64,000 bases of DNA from Amphibacillus marinus (lineage in GTDB: Bacteria > Bacillota > Bacilli > Bacillales > Amphibacillaceae), in NCBI RefSeq assembly GCF_900110345.1, contig NZ_FODJ01000002.1, positions 124,001-188,000 on the forward strand, written 5' to 3'. How positions within the stretch are numbered: the stretch's first letter is position 1; the number at the start of each line of letters is the position of its first letter. A program made the translations under genes and the position numbers. A model generated the notes under the pieces. That model saw nothing but the letters and a program-made list of their open reading frames with translations. It was not told the DNA's origin and ran no database searches. Positions 16,233-24,661 of the stretch are shown in pieces.

Positions 16233-17506
16233 TAGGCAATCCTCCTTTTGGGAAAAATAATGAGCGCAATAACAATTAAGACAACAGCCATTACAATGAC
16301 ACGATAGAGCAATGGCATAATTGACGTTAATTCAAAGCCTTGAATAAGCTGCATATAGGCGGTCATGATTGCACCATTTGGGGTCCAATTGCCGAGTGCT
16401 CTAATAAACGGCGAAATCTGCTCAACTGGAGTAAAGCTACCACCCAAAAAGGCGAGGATCGTTACAACTCCACCGGAGAAAATTCCTGAGACTGTATCTT
16501 GACTTGATTGCAGCGTAATAGCTGTTAATAATGTTGCTAATCCACCAATTACAAATGAAAAAGTAAATGTAATGATAAACATACCTAGCCAATATTTGCT
16601 TGACTGACCCGAAAATGTACCAAATAATAGATTGGACAAGCTAAACAAGATCGTTAGTTGCATAAAGGTTAGGATGGTCGCAGCGATTGCCTTACTTGTC
16701 AAATAGCGTAGTGGTCGTTCTCCAGCCATAATCAGTCGGGCGAACACATGGGTGTCTTTTTCTTTAAAAGCATTTGCAGATACTGTCGCACCTACATATA
16801 AGGCAAACATAGCTGCCATCCCAATAGTATAGTATTGAAAGGCCGTCACTGGCTTCGCTCTTGACACGGTAGTTACTTGGCCAAAGTCTTGTTCGGCAAA
16901 GCTTGCTTCAATTGGCTCTCCATCATTTGCTACTAGAATAGACGTTTCGAGATTGTAGCGATCGGTAAAGGTTTGAATTAAATTCTCGATCACACTTGCA
17001 CGAATTTGCTCGCGGTCCTGAACAGCCAATTCAATAACCGATTCCGGCTCTTCATTTAAAAAAATACTAGCTAAAGCATGGTAAGAAAACTGCTTAGGGA
17101 TCGTAATAACAGCTACTACTTCATCAGCTTCAAGATCTGCCGCCGCATCAGCAGCTTGCTCATATGTTGTTAGCCCAATAAGCTCTTCAAGCTCCGGGTC
17201 TTCTAATAAGTCTAAGAATACTTGCGCAGGATCTGCTCCTTTAGCACCTGCAACTATTTCTTCAATTGCTTCACTTGGTATACCTTGTTCAAGTAACAAA
17301 GCTTCAAAATCAGCCAAATCGGCCTCTTGGTCATTTTCTATTACAAGCGCAACAGGTATTTGGCTAATTGAGGTCTCACCTTCAATTAAACCGCCTAATG
17401 CAAAACCTAAAATTGAGATTAGAATAAAGGGCATGCCAAGAAGCATAATGACTTCAGAACGATCTCGGGAAATAGTTAGTAAATCTTTTTTAAAAATGTT
17501 CCACAT
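16232..17506 (-). CDS. ABC-2 type permease (LnrM-like)
   Basis: 424 residues: an N-terminal helix (about 20-38), a long acidic extracellular region (about 45-215, rich in Glu/Asp with LLEDPELEELIGL) and about six helices up to residue 420. It is the partner of the 15156-16232 permease. The acidic loop is probably where the exporter meets its substrate, by analogy with LnrM. The gene is 13 bp after the ATPase stop. Confidence 0.88.
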   Translation of the reverse strand: MWNIFKKDLLTISRDRSEVIMLLGMPFILISILGFALGGLIEGETSISQIPVALVIENDQEADLADFEALLLEQGIPSEAIEEIVAGAKGADPAQVFLDLLEDPELEELIGLTTYEQAADAAADLEADEVVAVITIPKQFSYHALASIFLNEEPESVIELAVQDREQIRASVIENLIQTFTDRYNLETSILVANDGEPIEASFAEQDFGQVTTVSRAKPVTAFQYYTIGMAAMFALYVGATVSANAFKEKDTHVFARLIMAGERPLRYLTSKAIAATILTFMQLTILFSLSNLLFGTFSGQSSKYWLGMFIITFTFSFVIGGLATLLTAITLQSSQDTVSGIFSGGVVTILAFLGGSFTPVEQISPFIRALGNWTPNGAIMTAYMQLIQGFELTSIMPLLYRVIVMAVVLIVIALIIFPKRRIA

Positions 17507-17519
17507 AGTCTCTTCCCCT

Positions 17520-18461
17520 TTAATCTCTTAGTTTTCGTCCAGTTAAATGCAGAAACACATCTTCTAGTGTTGGTGTTTGGACATGAATTCCAATAATCTG
17601 AACTTGCTCACGCTTTGCTACATCAAAGATATCTGCCAGTAATTGATCTGCTTTTGTGGCAATGATTTTAAAGCCCTGTTCCACCTCAATAACCTTTTGA
17701 ACAACATCTAGTTCTGATAGTTGATCAGCGAAGCCTACTTGTTTTTGTTGTAATTCAACTAAAACCGTCTCCTCACTTGATAAAATGCTCTTCAATTCCG
17801 ATTTTGTACCTGAAGCAATTACTTGACCGTGATCCATAATATAAATACGATCACACAGTTTTTCAACTTCTTCCATATAGTGACTGGTATAGAGCACAGT
17901 CATTCCCTTTTCACGATTTAAATTCTTAACCATCTCTAAAATATAGCTTCTGGATTGTGGATCAATCCCGACTGTCGGCTCATCCATAATTAACACTTCT
18001 GGTTCGTGTAACAAAGCAACAGCAATGTTAATTCTTCGTTTCATTCCCCCAGAGTAGTTTTTAATCTTATCTTTTTTTCTGTCCTCTAAACCAACCAACT
18101 CAAGGACTTCGGCAACTTTATTATCCAGCTTCTTGCCTGATAACCCATACACCCGCCCAAAAAACTTCATATTCTCTAATGCGGTAAGCTCTTCGTATAA
18201 CGCAATTTCCTGAGGCACCATACCCAGTACCGGTCGAATAATTTCCGGTTGTTTCAGGATGCTTTTCCCATTATAGCGAACATCACCATCTGTAGGCGAT
18301 AGTAGTGTCGACATCATTGAAATCGTTGTTGATTTACCTGCACCATTCGGCCCTAATAACCCAACTGATTCCCCTTTTTCCAAATAAAGATTCACCCCAT
18401 CAACGGCTGTAGTCGTTTTAAACTTCTTTCTTAGTTCCTCAACCTCAAACATATTAGCCAC
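17520..18461 (-). CDS. ABC transporter ATPase (LnrL-like)
   Basis: 313 residues of the DrrA/BcrA type: Walker A GLLGPNGAGKSTT, signature YSGGMKRR, Walker B VLIMDEPTVGID, switch His in YTSHYMEEVE, followed by a DrrA-type C-terminal extension ending PTLEDVFLHLTGRKLRD. It drives the two permeases encoded next. A terminator-like hairpin separates it from the response regulator gene, so expression may be tuned at that point. Confidence 0.93.
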   Translation of the reverse strand: MANMFEVEELRKKFKTTTAVDGVNLYLEKGESVGLLGPNGAGKSTTISMMSTLLSPTDGDVRYNGKSILKQPEIIRPVLGMVPQEIALYEELTALENMKFFGRVYGLSGKKLDNKVAEVLELVGLEDRKKDKIKNYSGGMKRRINIAVALLHEPEVLIMDEPTVGIDPQSRSYILEMVKNLNREKGMTVLYTSHYMEEVEKLCDRIYIMDHGQVIASGTKSELKSILSSEETVLVELQQKQVGFADQLSELDVVQKVIEVEQGFKIIATKADQLLADIFDVAKREQVQIIGIHVQTPTLEDVFLHLTGRKLRD

Positions 18462-18498
18462 CTACTCTCATTCATTCTTAGCTTAAGTATATAAAAAG

Positions 18499-18522
18499 AG
18501 AGACAGTAAACATACTGTCTCT
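18499..18522 (-). terminator. hairpin between regulator and transporter genes
   Basis: Perfect 10-bp arms (AGAGACAGTA at 18499-18508 and its complement at 18513-18522), loop of 4 and TTTTTAT on the minus strand. It would end or attenuate the two-component transcript before the ABC genes. Confidence 0.8.
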
Positions 18523-18581
18523 AGTCATTAAGATGAAGCTATAACATGACCTCAGTCATCTTTTAAAGCCACGATAGCAAT

Positions 18582-19217
18582 TTATTGAACAATTTTATGA
18601 CGAAGCGCATAAATGGCAATTTGGGTACGATCCCGCAATTCAAGCTTATCAAGGATCACTGAAATATGATTTTTTACGGTTCCAATGGAAAGAAATAGTT
18701 GATCAGCAATCTCTTTATTGGTTAAACCTTCACCAATACCAATGATAATATCTAGCTCCCGTTTTGTTAGATCAGGGTGAATTTCAATTAGTTCCTGATC
18801 GCGGATGAGTGCGGGCATAACCTTAGCTGCTACCTGATCCTCAATCGTCAACCCACCTTTAAGACAGCTCCGAATAGCACGGATTAATTCATCAGCATTG
18901 GCATCCTTAAGCATGTACCCATTGGCACCATTTTTTAATGCTTCAAGTGCATAGGCTTCATCATTAAAGGTTGTTAGAATCAATATTTTACGATTTGGCC
19001 ACCGTTTTTTTATTATTCGCATTGCTTCCAGCCCGGACATAATCGGCATCCTAATATCTAAGATAATTAGATCATAATTGAAACGCTCACATAATTGAAT
19101 GGCCTCTTCGCCATTTACCGCTTCACCCGTTACCCGTAATTCCTCATCTGTCTCAATCATCATCTTCAGTCCTTGGCGGACTAAGACTTGATCCTCTGCT
19201 AATAAGATCGTAACCAT
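18582..19217 (-). CDS. response regulator, NarL/LuxR type (LnrK-like)
   Basis: 211 residues: receiver domain (about 1-118) with phospho-acceptor Asp in LIILDIRMPIMSG and Lys in MLKDANADE, and a C-terminal LuxR helix-turn-helix (LTKRELDIIIGIGEGLTNKEIADQLFLSIGTVKNH). It lies 3 bp after the kinase gene. The order kinase, regulator, ATPase, permease, permease is that of lnrJKLMN in B. subtilis. Confidence 0.93.
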   Translation of the reverse strand: MVTILLAEDQVLVRQGLKMMIETDEELRVTGEAVNGEEAIQLCERFNYDLIILDIRMPIMSGLEAMRIIKKRWPNRKILILTTFNDEAYALEALKNGANGYMLKDANADELIRAIRSCLKGGLTIEDQVAAKVMPALIRDQELIEIHPDLTKRELDIIIGIGEGLTNKEIADQLFLSIGTVKNHISVILDKLELRDRTQIAIYALRHKIVQ

Positions 19218-19220
19218 TAT

Positions 19221-20339
19221 TTACACCACCTTTTCAATTGGGAAAGTTCCTGAAATTTTAAAAATTGCGTCTACTTGGGTAATCACTAAGTTACCACCTA
19301 GCTGCTTTAGTCGATCTCGCATTGCGGTCAAACCAAAGCCTTCGTTTAATTCAGCCTTTTTGTTCAGCTGATGACTAACAGTAAATCGAAAGAATTGTTC
19401 ACCAATTAAACTAAATTCAATTTGACCTTTTCTCACTTGACTGTGGCGCATCATATTTGTTAGAGCTTCTTGGACAGAGCGATAAACGGTAACTGATTGA
19501 TTATTTGATAATGGCACCGATAAAGCACCTGGATTGACGATAAAGGCCACTCGCAGATGGCTCTCTGACTCTAGTTTTCTAATTAACTGAATAACCGCTG
19601 CCAATCCTGTTGTCTCCTCACTTTTAAGTGCCTTGACTGCCTCCCTAGTCTCATCTAGACTCGCTTGTGCGAGGGCTTTTAAATGTTCGAACTTAGCTTT
19701 ACTCAAGTGATCTTCTGCTTTAATTCGTGCCACTTCTAGCTGCATGAGTAAGGCCGTTAAACGATGACCAACTGAATCATGAATCTCTCTAGCAATTTGA
19801 TTACGTTCCTCTTGGCGAATCGCTTGCTCATGATCAACAACGCGTCTCTTCATCCTTCTGTATTGGCTATTTGTTTCATCATAAGTTTGTGTTAATGAAC
19901 GCAGAGAAACGGATATACGAAACCAAACTAGAAATAAAAAGGTTACATAACTGATAAGTAGCAAGGTATAGCTTCCTGCTAAATACTCTCCTGTCCATAA
20001 ATATGGACTAAGCGATGCAATAACCTGAACAATTAAGAAGAGATAGAGTTTCATCCCCTTTAAGCGATTCATAGCCTCTTTAACAATAACAAGGATAATT
20101 AATAGCATAAAAGGATTGGGAATGGATGGCCAATAGGTTAGATAAACGATTGCTGATAAAAGATATAGACTGCATAAGTAAGATCGGCCCTTTACAAGTG
20201 GTAAGAAAAAATAAATAATAAAAAATACTGCACTCAATAAGATTGGGATTGGATGATTAAGCTGTCCATGAGTATGTATAAATAGTGCTAGACTCCACGT
20301 CAGCAATAAATAAATCATGCTAAACCAGTAAGATAACAT
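19221..20339 (-). CDS. sensor histidine kinase, HisKA_3 type (LnrJ-like)
   Basis: 372 residues with five or six N-terminal membrane helices (about 1-150), a coiled linker, the HisKA_3 box EIHDSVGHRLTALLMQLEVA (phospho-acceptor His) and an HATPase_c domain (VQEALTNMMRHSQ, EGFGLTAMRDRLKQLGG). There is no large extracellular domain, as in LnrJ and other intramembrane-sensing kinases, which suggests detection of a membrane-active compound. Confidence 0.9.
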   Translation of the reverse strand: MLSYWFSMIYLLLTWSLALFIHTHGQLNHPIPILLSAVFFIIYFFLPLVKGRSYLCSLYLLSAIVYLTYWPSIPNPFMLLIILVIVKEAMNRLKGMKLYLFLIVQVIASLSPYLWTGEYLAGSYTLLLISYVTFLFLVWFRISVSLRSLTQTYDETNSQYRRMKRRVVDHEQAIRQEERNQIAREIHDSVGHRLTALLMQLEVARIKAEDHLSKAKFEHLKALAQASLDETREAVKALKSEETTGLAAVIQLIRKLESESHLRVAFIVNPGALSVPLSNNQSVTVYRSVQEALTNMMRHSQVRKGQIEFSLIGEQFFRFTVSHQLNKKAELNEGFGLTAMRDRLKQLGGNLVITQVDAIFKISGTFPIEKVV

Positions 20340-20504
20340 TTATTTCATTCCTTTTGAGGTAATGGCTTAAGCATAGCAGATCTAGAGCTTATTTTCATCT
20401 TGTTAAAAATATTTATTTATGACAGTTTGAAGCTGATCTATCCCAAATATATCGCTAACAAAGGCTTTAACTAATGTACGCCTTATGTCTAACATAAACA
20501 AAAA

Positions 20505-20535
20505 AGACCCTCTTCTTCTATAAAAAAGTGGGTCT
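20505..20535 (-). terminator. terminator of the MhqO-like gene
   Basis: AGACCC (20505-20510) pairs with GGGTCT (20530-20535), extended by CTT/AAG after one mismatch, and followed on the minus strand by TTTTTTGTTT. Confidence 0.8.
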
Positions 20536-20562
20536 CTAAATAATTCACTTAATCCAATAAGC

Positions 20563-21543
20563 TTATTCCTTTTTAAAATCAATTGTACTTCTTACCGTAT
20601 CAATCGGACGCACTGATGCTTCAATTTGCTCCCGTTTCGGTTCTAGAAACGGTGGGAGGGATAGCTTTTCCCCTAACGTTTCGTATGGTTCATCTCCCAT
20701 AAAGCCCGGTCCATCAGTTGCCCATTCAAACAAGATTTGTGGAGCCACACGAGCATACAAAGACTGGAAGAAGAAGCGGTCAACAAAGCCTGAGGTCTGC
20801 AAGCCGAATGTTGGTAAGTAATTAATCCACTCCTCCAACGCTGCGCGATCTTCCACTCTAAAAGCGACATGGTGAACTGTTCCGTAACCCTGACGTCCCT
20901 CTGGTAAATCGGTATTGTGTTCAACAATAATCTGGGCGCCATTGCCACCTTCACCAACTTCGAACAAGTAGTGGCTATCATTATTAGCAATTTGGTTAAA
21001 ATTCAACACCTGTTCTAGCACTTTTTTAAAGAAATCGAAATTACTAATTCGAATATGGATAGGGCCAAGTCCGGTAATTGCATAATTAAGGGGTACTGGT
21101 CCATTCTGCCAAGGAATACCTGATTTAACGCCTTGATTTCCTTCGTCTGAGATTAACTGATACTTTTGATCGTCAAAGTCACTAAAATTAATGACTTGCT
21201 TGCCAAACTGCGCTTCAATACCGCCATGCTGAACTTCTAGACGCTCGAAGCGCTTTTGCCAATACTCCATGGCGTCATCACTCGGCACCCGAAAGGCTGT
21301 CCGATAAATTTCATTCGTGCCATGCTCACCCTTTGGAATGCCTGGGAAATCGAAAAAAGTCATATCTGTTCCTGGATTACCTTCATCATCGGCAAAAAAT
21401 AGATGATAGGTCTGAATATCATCTTGATTGACCGTTTTCTTTACGAGTCTCATCCCTAAGGTATAAGTGAAAAAATGGTAATTTCGTTCTGCACTACTTG
21501 TTATTGCCGTCACATGGTGAATTCCTTTTAGTTGACTAATCAT
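20563..21543 (-). CDS. mhqO: ring-cleaving dioxygenase, MhqO family
   Basis: 326 residues with two vicinal-oxygen-chelate (glyoxalase-fold) modules. Candidate metal ligands are His in GIHHVTAI, His in GTVHHVAFRV and Glu in ILFEWATDGPGF. This matches the MhqO/MhqA-type extradiol dioxygenases that help destroy hydroquinones and catechols in Bacillus. An MhqR-like operator sits on its promoter, which supports the name. It seems to be a one-gene unit. Confidence 0.85.
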   Translation of the reverse strand: MISQLKGIHHVTAITSSAERNYHFFTYTLGMRLVKKTVNQDDIQTYHLFFADDEGNPGTDMTFFDFPGIPKGEHGTNEIYRTAFRVPSDDAMEYWQKRFERLEVQHGGIEAQFGKQVINFSDFDDQKYQLISDEGNQGVKSGIPWQNGPVPLNYAITGLGPIHIRISNFDFFKKVLEQVLNFNQIANNDSHYLFEVGEGGNGAQIIVEHNTDLPEGRQGYGTVHHVAFRVEDRAALEEWINYLPTFGLQTSGFVDRFFFQSLYARVAPQILFEWATDGPGFMGDEPYETLGEKLSLPPFLEPKREQIEASVRPIDTVRSTIDFKKE

Positions 21544-21590
21544 TCTTTACCTCCATATTAATTTATTTTAAATAATCTTTAGTTTAAAAT

Positions 21591-21608
21591 TATCTTTAAT
21601 TCGAGATA
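21591..21608 (-). promoter_or_regulatory. MhqR-like operator
   Basis: TATCTTTAATTCGAGATA is an inverted repeat TATCT...AGATA that closely resembles the B. subtilis MhqR box as I recall it (tATCTcgaAtTCgAGATa). It lies directly after the -10 box, around the expected transcription start. Confidence 0.65.
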
Positions 21609-21637
21609 AATATAGCATGGTTACACATAATCGTCAA
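21609..21637 (-). promoter_or_regulatory. promoter of the MhqO-like gene
   Basis: Minus strand TTGACG (21632-21637), 17 bp, TATATT (21609-21614). Confidence 0.75.
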
Positions 21638-21802
21638 TCATACTGCTTGATATACCCTTTATATTGGCAAGTATGCAGGTTCACGTAAAAAAAGTGATTT
21701 AAAATGCATTTTCAAATTTTTGCAATAATTAAACTCTTTTTCTTTCGACTCTCGAATAGAATATGCTAAGATAGCATTAATAACCGTGAAGGGATGTAGA
21801 AA

Positions 21803-23773
21803 ATGAAAGGGTTAAGCGTTAATGATTTACTTAAATTTAATTTCGTTCAAGAACCAGTCCAAGCTCCTGACGGCACAAGTGTCATTTATGTTAAACGCTC
21901 TATCAACAAAAAAAAGAAATACCAATCACAACTTTACAAAATTGATTTAGTCACGGGTAAAGAACAAGTGTTTACCCAGGATAAGGGTACGGTAGCTTCT
22001 CCTACCTTTTCGCCAGACGGAAAAAAAATTGCCTTTATAAGCGATCGTTCAGGGAAAAAGCAAGTTTGGTTGATTGATACCCATGGTGGCGAGGCCAGTC
22101 AGCTAACTGATTTTCCTCATGGGGCGAGTGATCCCGTCTGGTCACCAAGTGGCAAGCAACTCATTGCATCAACCTCACTTGAGATCGACGAGACTCTTGA
22201 GCAGCCTAAAGAAGGAAAGAATGAGGGAGAGCTTAAAGCATATGCAACTAATCGCCTTGCATATAAAGCTGATGGTCAGGGATTATTAACTGAGAAATAT
22301 CATCAACTTGTTTTAATTCATTTATCAGATCAACGCACAACTGTCTTAACTAATGGTACTTATAATCATGGTGATGTTGCCTTCTCGCCAGATGAGCAAG
22401 TGATCGCCTTTGTTGCTAATCGGGAACAGGATGCTGATTATAGAATAACTTCAGATTTATATACATTAGAGCTTAGTACGCTCGTTCTAACTAAACAAAC
22501 AAATAGTGATTTCTCACTTAGTAAGCCCAATTTTTCCCCAGATGGTAAGCTGATCTCACTACTTGGAAGCAACCTCGCATTTAAGACCGCTTCTTTGGCA
22601 CGTGTCATGATTGTCAACCGTGAAACAACTAACCTAACCATTTTAACAAAAGATTTTGATGTACAGGCTAGTGATGTTGCTTTAAATGATATGGGTTCAG
22701 ATGCTGGCACAGCCGGAGCTGTTTGGGCAAATGATAATCAAAGCCTGTTTTTCTTAGCTAGTCAGAATGGGGCTACTTCGCTTTATCAAGTCGATCTTGA
22801 AGGTGTGGTAACAAAGTTAATTGGTGGCAACGAGCAAATCTATCATTTTTCTTTGAACAAGGACCAAAGCCAAGCTGTTATAGCCATTAGTGATCAGCTC
22901 ACTCCTGGTGATCTATATTTAACTAGCCTGAACGGTAAGGAAAAAAACAGATTAACAAATGCCAATGAAGGGTTATTAAATGAAGTTAGCATAGCACAGG
23001 CCGAAGAAATTCAGCTAACCGCCTATGATGGCACAGCTTTACACGGTTGGATTCAAAAACCGATGGGCTACCAGGAGGGTGAACAGTATCCACTTATTGT
23101 TGAGATCCACGGCGGTCCTCATATGATGTACAGCTTTGGCTTTATGCATGAATTTCAAGCACTGGCAAATGAAGGATACGGCGTACTCTATATTAACCCT
23201 AGAGGCAGCCACGGCTATGGCCAAGCCTTTGTCAATGCTAACCGTGGCGATTATGGCGGTGGCGATTATCAAGATATTATGGCTGCTGTTGATTATGTCC
23301 TTGATAACTTTGACTGGATTGATCAAGAGCGGCTTGGAGTAACTGGAGGAAGCTATGGTGGCTTTATGACAAATTGGATTGTTGGGCATACGAACCGGTT
23401 TAAAGCAGCCGTCACACAACGGTCGATTTCAAACTGGCAAAGCTTCTATGGTGTGAGCGATATCGGCTACTTCTTCACTGAATATGAGTTGAAAGCAGAT
23501 TTCTTATCTGAACCAGAACGGCTATGGGATTGCTCACCCATTAAGTATGTAAACCAGATTGAGACACCGCTCCTCATTCTACACAGTGAAGAGGATCATC
23601 GTTGTCCTATTGAGCAAGCAGAACAACTCTATGTCGCTCTAAAAATGCGCAAACAACCTACTCGGCTCGTCCGCTTTCCTAAATCAAGCCACGGCTTGTC
23701 AAGGAATGGTGATCCGAGCTTAAGAATTGAACGGTTAACTGAAATAATTGATTGGTTTGAAAAATATTTATAA
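21803..23773 (+). CDS. S9 family peptidase (acylaminoacyl-peptidase type)
   Basis: 656 residues: an N-terminal beta-propeller with WD/TolB-like blades (FSPDGKKIAFISDRSG, FSPDEQVIAFVANRE, FSPDGKLISLLGSN) to about residue 390, then an alpha/beta-hydrolase domain. The catalytic Ser is in TGGSYGGFMTNW, Asp in LHSEEDHRCP and His in PKSSHGLSRNG. No signal peptide, so it acts in the cytoplasm on oligopeptides or blocked N termini. TTCGAC-17 bp-TAAGAT precedes it. pcp, another peptidase gene, follows on the same strand. Confidence 0.93.
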   Translation: MKGLSVNDLLKFNFVQEPVQAPDGTSVIYVKRSINKKKKYQSQLYKIDLVTGKEQVFTQDKGTVASPTFSPDGKKIAFISDRSGKKQVWLIDTHGGEASQLTDFPHGASDPVWSPSGKQLIASTSLEIDETLEQPKEGKNEGELKAYATNRLAYKADGQGLLTEKYHQLVLIHLSDQRTTVLTNGTYNHGDVAFSPDEQVIAFVANREQDADYRITSDLYTLELSTLVLTKQTNSDFSLSKPNFSPDGKLISLLGSNLAFKTASLARVMIVNRETTNLTILTKDFDVQASDVALNDMGSDAGTAGAVWANDNQSLFFLASQNGATSLYQVDLEGVVTKLIGGNEQIYHFSLNKDQSQAVIAISDQLTPGDLYLTSLNGKEKNRLTNANEGLLNEVSIAQAEEIQLTAYDGTALHGWIQKPMGYQEGEQYPLIVEIHGGPHMMYSFGFMHEFQALANEGYGVLYINPRGSHGYGQAFVNANRGDYGGGDYQDIMAAVDYVLDNFDWIDQERLGVTGGSYGGFMTNWIVGHTNRFKAAVTQRSISNWQSFYGVSDIGYFFTEYELKADFLSEPERLWDCSPIKYVNQIETPLLILHSEEDHRCPIEQAEQLYVALKMRKQPTRLVRFPKSSHGLSRNGDPSLRIERLTEIIDWFEKYL

Positions 23774-23774
23774 A

Positions 23775-23902
23775 ATGAATCTTTAACTAGTGAGAGCCCT
23801 CACTAATGGCATGACCAATGAACCTTCTCTGAACGAATTTGCCTGTTGCTTTACCACTCAGCCTGGTTAAGGTGGGGCTTACAGTCAGTTAATCTATGAT
23901 AA
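23775..23902 (+). repeat. dispersed two-part repeat, copy a
   Basis: Part B ATGAATCTTTAAC (23775-23787) and part A CTTACAGTCAGTTAATCT followed by ATGATAA (23878-23902), 90 bp apart, between the S9 peptidase and pcp genes. The same two parts recur near 29.5, 32.4 and 47.2 kb. Confidence 0.6.
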
Positions 23903-23914
23903 AGGAAGATTGAT

Positions 23915-24520
23915 ATGAAGATTTTATTAACCGGCTTTGAGCCATTTTTGGAGTTGAAATCTAATCCAACCGAAGTCATTGTTAAGCGATTGAACGGAGC
24001 ACACATTAATGATAAACAAGTCATTGGTCAGGTGCTCCCGGTTGATTTTGCTAGAACCGGCGACGTTCTAATTGAAGCAATTAAGCTATATCAGCCTGAC
24101 GTTGTACTATCGTTGGGTCTAGCCTTTGGCCGAACCTGCATGACCCCAGAGCGGATCGCCATTAATTGTATTGATGGTGAGAAGGATAACGCAGGGAACG
24201 CCTATCAAGATAAGCGAATTATTACTGACGGTGCTGACGGTTATTTCTCTACCTTGCCTATTCGTAGATTTGTTGAGGCTTTAGGAAAGGCAAATCTCCC
24301 AGCAAAAATATCGAATACAGCTGGCACCTACTTGTGCAACTTGACAATGTATCATGCACTACATTATGCAAAAGTAAAGCACCTTGACTATCGAAGCGGA
24401 TTCGTTCATATACCAGCTTCTCATCAACTTGCCATTGAGAAACCCACTATCGCATCATGGTCATTAGCTGACTTACAAGCTGGAGTTGAATTAATGATTG
24501 ACCAGCTTGCGGAACAATGA
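23915..24520 (+). CDS. pcp: pyrrolidone-carboxylate peptidase
   Basis: 201 residues, normal for family C15. The catalytic triad is visible: Glu in MTPERIAIN, Cys in NTAGTYLCNLTMY and His in FVHIPASH. It starts with MKILLTGFEPF, the family's typical N terminus, and removes N-terminal pyroglutamate. GGAAGATTG precedes the ATG. A strong terminator follows. Confidence 0.95.
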   Translation: MKILLTGFEPFLELKSNPTEVIVKRLNGAHINDKQVIGQVLPVDFARTGDVLIEAIKLYQPDVVLSLGLAFGRTCMTPERIAINCIDGEKDNAGNAYQDKRIITDGADGYFSTLPIRRFVEALGKANLPAKISNTAGTYLCNLTMYHALHYAKVKHLDYRSGFVHIPASHQLAIEKPTIASWSLADLQAGVELMIDQLAEQ

Positions 24521-24545
24521 AAGTTTCATTAAATAATTTACAATA

Positions 24546-24577
24546 AGCGAACGCACTCATATTTGAGTGCGTTCGCT
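24546..24577 (+). terminator. terminator of pcp
   Basis: A perfect 14-bp stem (AGCGAACGCACTCA, 24546-24559, and its complement 24564-24577) with a 4-nt loop and CTTATTTT after it. Confidence 0.85.
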
Positions 24578-24652
24578 CTTATTTTAATTTAAGTGCGATA
24601 ATTCTTATTTAAGTGCGTTCGCTCCCATTTGGTGGAGTTTCGCTCGCATTTC
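24562..24652 (+). repeat. degenerate tandem repeat behind pcp
   Basis: About four imperfect copies of a 20-26 bp unit resembling TTTGAGTGCGTTCGCTCTTA: beginning near 24562, 24588, 24609 and 24629. The first copy is also the right arm of the pcp terminator, so the array probably grew from that stem. Confidence 0.5.
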
Positions 24653-24661
24653 TAATACCAT

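Noticed and set aside
22438-23419. Leftward frames of 90 and 126 codons inside the S9 peptidase gene
   Set aside because: They are antisense to a complete peptidase with intact catalytic residues and have no ribosome sites.
24546-24652. CRISPR-like array
   Set aside because: The repeats are degenerate and have no uniform spacers; they derive from a terminator arm. No other CRISPR-like pattern was seen in the window.
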